From: Saccoglossus kowalevskii
Taxonomy: Eukaryota > Hemichordata > Enteropneusta > Harrimaniidae
Length of the DNA stretch: 24,846 nt
Reading direction: 5' to 3'
Assembly (NCBI RefSeq): GCF_000003605.2
Contig: NW_003137332.1
Span: 1-24,846 of the forward strand
Position 1 is the first letter of the stretch, and each line of letters starts with the position of its first letter. Of the stretch, positions 1 through 7,691 are shown in pieces. The notes under the pieces were generated by a model. It made no database searches and was not told where the DNA came from. It worked only from the letters and a program-made list of their open reading frames with translations. Made by a program: the position numbers and the translations under genes.

Positions 1-376
1 GCGGCATTGCTGCTTGAAGCTCTAATCTCCTCAACTCAAATTCTCTTTCCTTTTCTCTCTTTTCTGCTTCCGCTTCCAGTCTTTTCCTTTTTTCCTCAAT
101 CTCCATCTTCCTTACCTCTGCTTCTCTTTCCTTTTCTCGCTATTCTGCTTCCGCTTCCAGCCGTAACTTCTCCTTTCTTTCCTCAATCTCCATTTTCCTC
201 ACCTCTACCTCTATTTCCATTTTTGCCTTTCTCTCTTCCCTCGCCGCTTGTCTGTCAGCCCGCTGAGAACTCAGTTGCTCGAAAATAAATTTCCTTTTGT
301 CTTCTCCAGTCATTCCCAGTTCATCCGCCCATTCCATCAACTCTTGTTTCGACATATCTTTTATCTCGCTGGCCAT
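1..376 (-). pseudogene. gag-like coiled-coil ORF of an LTR retrotransposon, 5' part, one nonsense codon
   Basis: The frame starts at the ATG at 374-376 and runs leftwards off the window. The N-terminus (MASEIKDMSKQELMEWADEL) is a short helical head. A highly charged E/K/R-rich heptad-like stretch follows, typical of the N-terminal coiled coil of gag-like proteins in invertebrate LTR retrotransposons. A TAG at 140-142 interrupts it at codon 79. Beyond the stop the same frame stays open to base 2 and keeps the same composition, ending in ELRRLELQAAMP at the window edge. The repeat copy to the left has a lysine codon (AAG) where the TAG sits, so this looks like a single point mutation rather than a natural end. 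The start is well supported: it lies 24 bases after the primer-binding site, which follows the LTR directly. No capsid, zinc knuckle or pol domain is visible because the element leaves the window. The family assignment rests on context plus composition; I recognise no diagnostic catalytic residue. Confidence 0.72.
62..223 (-). repeat. Internal tandem duplication in the gag-like coiled coil
   Basis: Two copies of a module of about 27-29 codons lie head to tail. The segment TTCTGCTTCCGCTTCCAG (plus strand) occurs at 62-79 and again at 143-160, 81 bases apart. A second shared segment, CCTCAATCTCCAT, occurs at 94-106 and 181-193, 87 bases apart, so one copy has a two-codon indel. In protein terms each copy carries EVRKMEIEE followed by RLEAEAE. 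All length differences are multiples of three, as expected if the expansion arose while the frame was coding. Confidence 0.7.
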
Positions 377-400
377 GTTGTCTTCTATATGCCTCCACTG

Positions 401-418
401 TTCCCGGACGAGCCTCCA
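401..418 (-). other. Primer-binding site, tRNA-Pro type
   Basis: The minus strand reads TGGAGGCTCGTCCGGGAA. The classical tRNA-Pro primer site of murine leukaemia virus is TGGGGGCTCGTCCGGGAT; the two agree at 16 of 18 positions. The site begins two bases after the TGACA that ends the LTR, the same spacing seen in retroviruses that use tRNA-Pro. The gag-like ATG follows 24 bases after the site. Position, orientation and sequence all agree, so the identification is strong. Confidence 0.85.
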
Positions 419-699
419 GATGTCACACGCAACGTAATATTACCGTAATTGGTATAGTACAGGTGTGATGGTTCAAATACCAAAATGGCAACAGTAATAG
501 AAAGACTTCCCTGGCGGCGATGATAAAATACGAACACGGAGCCAACAGATGAGGTTTCAACTGGTACTGGTATTATTATACTCTGCAAACATCAAGTACA
601 ATAACGCGGTAAAACTCCACTACTCCAATAACTAGATACTTAAACTCCAATACAATTCAACGAGATCTCCGATCAGAACTCAGTGCTGAACAACTCCCC

Positions 700-707
700 T
701 ATATATA
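700..707 (-). promoter_or_regulatory. TATA box of the LTR promoter
   Basis: The minus strand reads GGGTATATATAGGGGAG, a strong TATA box. Transcription should start about 25-30 bases downstream, near 670-680, where TTCAGCACTGAGTTC offers initiator-like sequence. The remaining LTR and primer site then lie in the transcript leader, as expected. Confidence 0.65.
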
Positions 708-772
708 CCCACACTGTCTATAAATAGACCATTACATCAGCATACATAATGAGTCTGGAACTTACTACCAAT

Positions 773-785
773 TTCTAGAATGTTC
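773..785. promoter_or_regulatory. Perfect three-unit heat-shock element in the LTR U3
   Basis: TTCTAGAATGTTC matches the heat-shock factor consensus TTCnnGAAnnTTC at all nine fixed positions. It lies about 70 bases upstream of the LTR TATA box on the minus strand, a normal distance for a promoter-proximal element, and falls inside the LTR under either boundary. Confidence 0.6.
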
Positions 786-850
786 CATTACCTTCTATTG
801 CCTCTTACAGTGTTCTATTACCTATTCAACCAGTTTCTAAACAAAATCTA

Positions 851-858
851 GAATATTC
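851..858. promoter_or_regulatory. Two-unit heat-shock-like palindrome GAATATTC
   Basis: GAA and TTC units two bases apart; the neighbouring unit positions are degenerate (ATC on one side). This would be weak alone, but it belongs to a cluster of four such palindromes in about 180 bases. Confidence 0.4.
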
Positions 859-928
859 CAACCAGACACAGTGACACGGAAGTGGTACATAAGTCGTATG
901 CGACAGTGACTAATCGCGGCCATCGCGA

Positions 929-953
929 GAATATTCGATGTTCGAGAATATTC
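929..953. promoter_or_regulatory. Clustered heat-shock-like elements, including a perfect three-unit site
   Basis: TTCGAGAATATTC at 941-953 is a second perfect TTCnnGAAnnTTC. A further GAATATTC lies at 929-936. The 14-base segment CGAGAATATTCGAT is repeated at 943-956 and, with one flanking difference, at 926-939, so the motif was duplicated. Whether the cluster is inside the LTR depends on the right boundary (962 or 876). Confidence 0.55.
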
Positions 954-962
954 GATCTCACA

Positions 963-3039
963 TAATACACACTAACCCATTTGAGTGTTCACGGTTTTAT
1001 CAATGTAAAAGCGAATGCGCTCCTTTCGCCTATTTGACATATAACGAATAATTTCGTTGCATGCATGCATTTAGCCAAGCAGTCACGAATAGCGCCCACC
1101 AAATATGAACCACGAATATATGATATTACGCATCCTTTTGACCATGTTGATGTTTGATTTATTCAAACAGAGATTTACCATTAAAACTAGAAAAAAAGGC
1201 AGGGAAAATTTCATTATAGAAATTGAAAAAAGTAACACATTTCTTAAAAGAAAAGCATTATCAACTTGAAAGGAAATCAAACTCAAAACTGCAGCACAAC
1301 TTGTTGTTGGTGAAACCAATATTTTCTTCATAAGGCCGGCGTACTTCACATTGAACCGCACAAAATGTTACGAACAGTCTCTAAATACGCCTATTTTGTT
1401 TTCTATGTCAGTACATTTGTAGTTTCTTGCGTGACTATAATTAACAAGAACTATATTATTATATCTCGGATTGATACAGCAGGTAACACACGTACGTAAG
1501 CTGGATGTGCTTTTCTCCAAACAGATTATCCCCATCCTTCGGCTTTATGTCTTGATTACTATATATCGTTCTGTCGCGTAATATAAATTTGTTATCATAT
1601 GATTCGTATCACTTTACACAACACGGGAATTCCAATTCAAATGTGCGGATTAATCGTTAAATATGTATGATGGTATTATCCATAAATAATAATAAGGTAA
1701 AAAAGAAGCTAAAAGCTGCATTCTGTTAATACAGCATTGTATCAGATATTCTCGACAATTCTTGGAATATTTGATTCATATCTGTGATTGTGCTGCGTAA
1801 GGAGTTCTTGCAATTATATTATGAAAACAAAAGCCTTCTCAAAACAGTGACGAGTTTAAGTTTTGTGATTATGTCTGATGCTTCCGGCGTAGGCTATCGC
1901 GACCATAATATTCGGTTTTTTAATGCTCTAATGCGAATTCTTAAATGGGCACTTACAGAAAATAATTGTAGTATGGTTCATCAAATTGGAGTAGAAAATA
2001 TTTGTCGTCGCCGAGTGTTCACACCCTACTTAGAGCAGAAATAATTCATTTGCTCTGTATCTGTATTCAGATTTGAATTGGACATTATAAAAACACAAAC
2101 CTGCCTCAAAGCCCCGCTTCATCCATCCCATTCATAACAGGAAAAAAATGATCACGAGTTACATTTTTAGAATGGTCACTAATTAAAACGTTTCTTGCAA
2201 TTAGAATGAACTCCTCACCTTTCCTCCAACCCATCCCACTTATGACTGAAATAATGTTTACAAGTTACTTAGTGATATGATTTGAATTGTAACAAGACAT
2301 GCTATTTCAGAGATGCTAAATACAGTTGTCGATTTCACTACTATGGCTGCGAGACATGTCAACTCGTTAATTTGGTAATGCTGGGAATACACTTGTACAT
2401 ATGCTCCCTTGTTTTTTTGACAGCGTATTAATTAGGATAATATTCTATGGACGGTCAACCAGAATTTGAACACTGATTCTTCACTATGTCGTTATTACTT
2501 TAATTTCTGTCAAATCCCTACTACAGTATTATCAGCAAAAATCCAAGAAATGAATCCATCGTCATAGTAAACCATTGCAATACGCTACGATAATTTAATT
2601 TTCGATTAAGTAAATATTTTGCCACACATTAAAAAGATTATATGAGTGCCTTATATAACATCAGACAAATTGTCTATCAAAGGACACAAAGATATAGACC
2701 TGGGATTGTTAATAATACTTATATTTGAGATTTAAACTTTAATTATAGCTCATTTACAAATACAATTGACGAAAAAGACAAGAAACACAACAATGTATTA
2801 CAACTTCCGCTTTAAATTAAGCCCTACAACATGGCAGCACTAATTTAGTACGTTAAACTAAATATTCTGACGTTAACGATTGTGTCGCACTGTACAAATG
2901 CATTCCGTGCGTGTGAATCTAATTTTGAATATACATAACGTCAAACACTTAAACTCTCATTTAAGAGAAAAGCACACTAGCAATTATTTCGCAATTACAG
3001 CATTAACATGGTGGGGGACAAACTCACTTAGCAAAACTC
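963..3039. other. AT-rich region without a recognisable feature
   Basis: I see no gene, RNA gene or structured repeat here. Two open frames occur (92 codons on minus at 1083-1361; 86 codons on plus at 1784-2044), but neither resembles a known domain. From about 2940 onwards scattered words such as ACACTAGCAATTA hint at a worn edge of the satellite that begins near 3040. Confidence 0.6.
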
Positions 3040-3299
3040 AATTGTAACAACTACAACTCAATAATTATAATGACTGAAATACACTCAGTGAATATTACAA
3101 TTCTTTATGCGACTAATACAACTCAATGCACACAGTGACAATTATAGTTCTTTTTGCAACAAATACAAGTCAATAATTATTAACTGAAATACACAAAGTG
3201 CCGATTACAATTCTTGTTAAGACAACTACAGGTCAATAATTAATAACTGAAATACACTCAATGACGATTACAAGTCTTTTTGCGACAACTATAACTCAA

Positions 3300-4020
3300 A
3301 TATTAATAACTGAACATTCATTGATAATTACAAATCATTATGAGACAACTACAACTCAATCATTAATAGCTGAAATACACTCAGTAACGATTAATAACTG
3401 AACATTCATTTACGATTACAAGTCTGTTTGCGACAACTACAACTCAAATATTAATAACTGAACATTCATTGATGATTACAAATCTTTTTGAGACAACTAC
3501 AACTCAATAATTAATAACTGAAATACACTCAGTAACGATTACAAGTCTTTTTGCGACAACTACAACTTAAATATTAATAACTGAAGATTCATTTACGATT
3601 ACAAGTCTTTTTGCGACAACTAAAACTCAAATATTAATAACTGAACATTCATTGATGATTACAAATCATTTTGAGACAACTACAACTCAATAATTAATAG
3701 CTGAAATACACTCAGTAACGATTACAAGTCTTTTTGCGACGACTACAACTCAAATATTAATAACTGAACATTCATTGATGATTACAAATCTTTTTGAGAC
3801 AACTACAACTCAATATTTAATAACTGAAATACACTCAGTAACGATTACAAGTCTTTTTGCGACAACTAAAACTCAAATATTAATAACTGAACATTCATTG
3901 ATGATTACAAATCATTTTGAGACAACTACAACTCAATGATAAATAACTGAAATACACTCAGTAACGATTACAAGTCTTTTTGCGACAACTACAACTCAAA
4001 TATTAATAACATAACATTCA
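3300..4020. repeat. Higher-order dimer section of the satellite (60 + 63 bp)
   Basis: Long monomers with GAAATACACTCAGTAACG alternate with short ones carrying GAACATTCATTGATG. The short-type marker occurs at about 3312, 3400, 3460, 3583, 3643, 3766, 3889 and 4012. The last three intervals are each 123 bases; earlier intervals are 88, 60, 123, 60 and 123. The 123-bp dimer is therefore the unit that was amplified, with one truncated copy near 3390. Confidence 0.82.
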
Positions 4021-4170
4021 TTGACGATTCCAATTCGTTTTAGCTCAATAATTAATAACTGAAATAAACTCAGTGACGATTACAATTATTTTGGCATCAA
4101 CGACGACTCAATAATGAATAGCTGAAATACACTCAGTGACGATCACAACTCGTTTTGCAACAACTACAAG

Positions 4171-5400
4171 TCAATACATAATAACTGAAATACATTCATT
4201 GCCCATTACAATTCTTTTTTTCTCAACTAAAACCAAATAATAACTGAAATACACTAGCTGACGATAACAATTATTTTATGACAACTACAAGTCAATAATT
4301 GATAACTGAAATGCACTCTGTGACGATTACAATTCTTTTTTTCTCTACTAAAACTCAATAATTAATAACTGAAATGCACTAGCTGACGATTACAATTCTT
4401 TTTAGACAACTATAACTCAATAGTAATTAACTGAAATACTTTCAGTGACGATTACAATTCTTTTCGAGACAACTACAATTCAATAATTAATAGCTGAAAT
4501 ACACTCAGTGACGATCACAATTCTTTTTGCAACAACTACGAGTCAATACATAATGAGTGAAATACATTTATTGCCAATTACAATTCTTTTTTTCTCAACT
4601 AAAACAAAATAATTAATAACTGAAATACACTAGCTGACGATTACAATTCTTTTATGACAACTACAAGTCAAAAATTGATAACTGAAATGCACTCTGTGAC
4701 GATTACAATTCTTTTTTCTCTACTAAAACTCAATAATTAATAACTGAAATACACTGAGCTGACGATTGCAATTCTTTTATGGCAACTACAACTCAATAAT
4801 TAATAACTGAAATACACTCAGTAACGACGATAATTCTTTTTGCATTAACGACGACTCAATAATTAATAACTGAAATACACTAGCCGACGATTACAATTCT
4901 TTTATGATAACTACAACTCAATAATTTAGAATGTAAATACACACAGTAACGACTAGAATTCTTTTTGCAACAACTACAAGTCAATACATAATAAGTGAAA
5001 TACATTCATTGCCGATTACAATTCTTTTTTTCTTAACTAAAACCAAATAATAACTGAAATACACTAGCTGGCGATTACAATTCTTTTATGACAACTACAA
5101 GTCAATAATTGATAACTGAAATGCACTCTGTGACAATTACAATTCATTTTTCTCTACTAAAACCCAATAATTAATAACTGAAATGCACTAGCTGACGATT
5201 ACAATTTTTTTGTGATAACCACAATTCAATAATTAATAACTGAAATACACTCAGTGACGATGACAATTCTTTTTGCATGAACTCGAACTCACTAAGTAAT
5301 AACTGAAATACACTCAGCGACGGTTACTATGCATTTTGGAACAACTACAAATCAATAATTAATAGCAGAACATTCAGTGAAAAACTACAAATCTTTTTTC
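4171..5400. repeat. Higher-order 6- and 7-mer section of the satellite
   Basis: A marker monomer containing TCAATACATAAT, followed by a TTCATTGCC-type segment, starts at 4171, 4543 and 4981. The intervals are 372 bases (six monomers) and 438 bases (seven monomers). Within each period the order is conserved: the marker, a TTTTTCTCAACTAAAAC type, a CACTAGCTGACG type, a GAAATGCACTCTGTGACG type, then a TTTCTCTACTAAAACTC type. The second period has gained about one monomer. Confidence 0.78.
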
Positions 5401-5528
5401 AACAACTACAACTCAATAATTAATAACTGAAATACACTCAGCGAGCGTTACTATGTATTTTGTAACAACTACAAGTCAAACATTAATTGTATATTCTGGA
5501 ATAAATGGCCAAAGCCTGATATATTTCT

Positions 5529-5738
5529 TATCTAAGAAAATGTTATGTGATTTGTCGCATAGAGACATGGGGTACTACTAATGACACATTTTCCCTTGAT
5601 GGGTATAAATCCTTATGTAGTATTCGACCCAAATATTGTCACCTTGGCAGGTACTGTAGTGGAATTCTATTGTTATACAAAACGCATGGTCGTCAGTCAG
5701 TAAATCAACTGTATAGCAAGTCTGCGGATATAATGTGA
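5529..5738 (+). pseudogene. LINE AP-endonuclease fragment
   Basis: The frame reads CYVICRIETWG, then FSLDGYKSLCSIRP, then LGRYCSGILLLYKTH. This matches the conserved layout of AP-like endonucleases of non-LTR elements: an ETW motif (the catalytic glutamate region), a GY segment, an RP pair, and a GR.SGGI-like block followed by a basic stretch. The second G of the usual SGGI is C here. These enzymes nick the target DNA to prime reverse transcription. The frame breaks upstream of about 5529 and ends at a TGA (5736-5738) where related elements usually have tryptophan, so it is a relic. Only about a quarter of the domain remains. Confidence 0.75.
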
Positions 5739-5783
5739 GTGAAAATGAAAAACTAATGATAATTTATTACTTGTCATTGATAT

Positions 5784-5825
5784 TGTATATTTAAATTTGT
5801 ATATTTAAATATGTATATTTAAATA
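5784..5825. repeat. Three copies of a 14-bp AT-rich repeat
   Basis: TGTATATTTAAATT, then two copies of TGTATATTTAAATA, lie head to tail, with a partial fourth copy. The block sits in the gap between the endonuclease and C-terminal fragments of the LINE, that is, at or next to the internal deletion junction. Confidence 0.8.
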
Positions 5826-5846
5826 TGTATCGGTTTTGGTTTTGTT

Positions 5847-6327
5847 TGGTTAAAGCAAGGCATAGAAGTTAATTGTTCGTTTTTGTCACTATTCACTCAA
5901 AGAGTCCAAGATATGTATAAACAAACTCGATTTACAGATCTCAGCAACTATCCTAAACTTGATAAATACAGAGATTTTTAGATCGATTTTGGGTGTGAAA
6001 AATATTTGCATTTAATTAAGGATAACAAGTTACGTTCTGCGCTATGTCAGCTTAGAACCTCATCCCACAATATTGAATCTGATAGTAAATTAAAAATAGT
6101 GAGAAATATGTAAATTATGTAATTTATGATTGGTAGAGGATGAATACCATTTTTGCATTGTATGCCCACGTTATGAAAATCTTAAGAAAAATATTTACCT
6201 CTATTTTATCAGTCAAATCAGATTTATAAAAACAATCTTCGTTAAATGCAGTTTGACAACTTATCTGTATTCGAAATTTGTATTCTACGCTTCTAAACAC
6301 AGAGAAAATCTACTTAACCAGTTGTGA
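5847..6327 (+). pseudogene. LINE ORF2 C-terminal region with CCHC-type zinc knuckle
   Basis: From 5847 the frame reads WLKQGIEVNCSFLSLFTQR, then VQDMYKQTRFTDLSNYPKLD, the region after the reverse transcriptase in CR1-like elements. A TAG stops it at 5979-5981. The frame then continues through an LRSALCQLRTSSHNIE block, equivalent to the conserved R.SSH segment. After a frameshift near 6100 it reads EICKLCN, a TGA at 6127-6129, then LVEDEYHFCIVCPRYENLKK. The Cys-x2-Cys and His-x4-Cys residues form the C-terminal zinc knuckle typical of these elements, which helps in RNA and target binding. The frame ends with a TGA at 6325-6327. It is clearly nonfunctional. Confidence 0.85.
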
Positions 6328-6419
6328 CTTGTAGATTCAATGTTTATTTAAAGGACTCCCTCTATGTGTATTTTTCTATTTTTTGATTTTTTGTACGATA
6401 GGCCCAAGGTCATTGTACT

Positions 6420-6462
6420 GAATGGATTCATATCATATCATAACATATCAGATCAGAAACAA
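6420..6462 (+). repeat. LINE 3' tail with ATATC-type short repeats
   Basis: After a 3' untranslated stretch with GGCCCAAGGTCATTGTACTG, the sequence becomes CATATCATATCATAACATATC and similar. CR1-like and related elements often end in short simple-repeat tails rather than poly(A). The right edge of the element is therefore placed near 6455-6462, directly before satellite-like sequence. Confidence 0.55.
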
Positions 6463-6465
6463 GTA

Positions 6466-6525
6466 CAATTATTTTACTCAATAATAAACAAGTGAAATAC
6501 GATTACAATTATTTCATGAAAACTC
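6466..6525. repeat. Satellite monomer remnant right of the LINE
   Basis: ACAATTATTTTACTCAATAA, then AACAAGTGAAATACGATTAC and AATTATTTCATGAAAACTCA, follow the order of the satellite monomer, with short losses. A second, weaker echo is GTTACTATAATTCTTTGTTAGCATGAACACAAATAATT near 6692-6730 (shown here in part only), close to a monomer at about 5265-5300. The array therefore continued past the LINE. Confidence 0.65.
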
Positions 6526-6739
6526 ATAGCACTATCACTGTGGTCTAATGTGCTAAATGTGCTTCAAAACAAAGCTGACATTATACAACAAACAAGAATA
6601 CAAATGGCTATGATATTGAAATACAAATTATTTATGTTCGAGCAGATAGGGCAGACCTACTCACAGTTGCACTCAAACCTATAAGAAATAGTGTTACTAT
6701 AATTCTTTGTTAGCATGAACACAAATAATTGGAATCTGG

Positions 6740-7604
6740 GAAGTGAGTAAACGAAAAACGACTATTTAATGTGTTGAAATATAAACTGTGAAAGTTTATA
6801 AAAAATAATAGTATTTGTATTTGCCTAAAACGCTGGATCACTCTTGACTATGTACCCCTACAATTTGTTACACACCGTACATTGTCGTGGACGTCACCAA
6901 ATCACACTCAAGTTGTAAAAGTAGTGACTGTTTACCATTCGAATAACCAACAAGACAACAAAATGTCCTTTCCCCAGAAAGTGAGGACCACAATCCACGG
7001 GAAGATATGCGGCTCGTTGTTAAGCTACAGTTAAAGTATATTGTTATTTTTAAATAGTGATGACGTCTTATATAATAACTATGTAGCACAACGTACATGA
7101 ACTACCCTCATGTTATTACCAGAATCACACTAAGCCTAATCGCTTTATTGCAAATCAATGGAATTTAACTGCACTGTCCATGGATCAATAATTTGTGCGT
7201 TTCTGCTTAAGGTCAATATAAAGTTCACGTTTACAGACTCACATTGATCGAGCAGCAGGGTGTTTCAGGTATTTTTATCAATGACTCACGGGAACATTGT
7301 AATGGTCAGTTAATTGACTGTTTTTATTAGCGATCTAGTATTTTATTCGTCATACTATTGTCATTCGTTTTATGAGCTAATGTCTATTAGAAGTGAGCAC
7401 TACTAGATAAGATCAGACTACATATTTGTAAGACATACTGCTCATCGGGGATTCATTCAAGAATGTTCTCAGTTTACGCACTAATATTTGAAGTATATTT
7501 TTAGTGGGACACGCTCAACAACTGATTGAGAATACTTCTTTTTCTTGAAATGATGATTTTTAAGATTTTATATTCATGCACCCATCTATATGAAGTATGT
7601 ACCT
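6740..7604. other. AT-rich region without a recognisable feature
   Basis: Nothing beyond chance-length open frames. The 76-codon minus-strand frame at 6868-7098 has no recognisable motif. Confidence 0.55.
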
Positions 7605-7691
7605 ATTGCATTGCATTGCATCTATTGCATTGCATCTATTGCATTGTATTGTATTGTTTTGCAGTGCAGTGCAGTGCAGTGCAGTGCAGTG
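7605..7691. repeat. Compound pentanucleotide microsatellite
   Basis: ATTGC/TTGCA repeats (interrupted twice by ATCTATTGCA) pass through ATTGT units into six perfect GCAGT units at 7661-7690. The two pentamers differ at one or two bases, so the tract probably evolved from a single pentamer by mutation and re-expansion. Confidence 0.9.

Larger units (their letters stand above)
421..962 (-). mobile_element. 5' LTR of a retrotransposon (left edge firm, right edge uncertain)
   Basis: This is the 5' LTR of the element whose gag-like frame starts at 376. The minus strand ends in GTGACA (421-426 on plus), immediately before the primer-binding site, so the left edge is firm. The right edge has two candidates. 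TGTGAG beginning at 962 gives 542 bp and includes all the heat-shock-like motifs. TGTCAC beginning at 876 gives 456 bp and a perfect 6-bp terminal inverted repeat with GTGACA. A TATA box at 700-707 divides a U3 side (to the right) from an R-U5 part of about 250 bases. The second LTR is outside the window, so neither edge nor age can be settled by LTR comparison here. Confidence 0.75.
3040..5488. repeat. Satellite array, monomer about 62 bp, roughly 40 copies
   Basis: Head-to-tail monomers of about 62 bp (range 59-64) each contain TAATAACTGAAATACACTCA, then a GACGATTACAATTCTTTT-like segment, then GACAACTACAACTCAA. The array is stop-rich in all frames and carries no open frame of 60 codons, so it is noncoding. 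Copies differ by point changes and small indels, and two higher-order periods are present (entered separately). The right end is cut by a LINE relic; one further worn monomer continues beyond it. I do not recognise the satellite family. Confidence 0.92.
5485..6460 (+). mobile_element. Decayed non-LTR retrotransposon (LINE) with internal deletion
   Basis: Two parts of one non-LTR element lie in order and on the same strand: an endonuclease fragment (to 5738) and the C-terminal region of the ORF2 polyprotein (5847-6327), followed by a short 3' part ending in an ATATC-rich tail. The reverse-transcriptase core between them, normally over 1 kb, is missing; only about 110 bases separate the fragments. 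Two internal stop codons and a frameshift in the C-terminal part, and a stop after the endonuclease part, show it is long dead. The C-terminal organisation resembles CR1/L2-type elements of invertebrates, but the clade cannot be fixed without the reverse transcriptase. It lies within the satellite array, since satellite sequence resumes just right of it. Confidence 0.8.

Noticed and set aside
7-288. 93-codon plus-strand frame rich in S, P, F and L
   Set aside because: It is the antisense of the E/K/R-rich gag-like coiled coil; GAA/GAG/AAG codons read as TTC/CTC/CTT on the other strand.
466-482. GGTTCAAATACC, resembling a tRNA T-arm
   Set aside because: The acceptor, anticodon and D-arm spacings are absent, and it lies within the LTR U5.
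531-544. CGAACACGGAGCCA considered as an alternative primer-binding site (minus TGGCTCC...)
   Set aside because: The tRNA-Pro match at 401-418 is much better and sits correctly between LTR end and gag start.
385-588. 67-codon minus-strand frame
   Set aside because: It runs across the LTR U5 and the primer-binding site, which are noncoding, and shows no domain.
1083-1361. 92-codon minus-strand frame with a PTTSC word reminiscent of hAT transposase C-termini
   Set aside because: The expected ERSFS-type residues do not follow in any frame; one short word is not enough.
1784-2044. 86-codon plus-strand frame
   Set aside because: No motif, no neighbours, and a length expected by chance among the many frames in AT-rich DNA.
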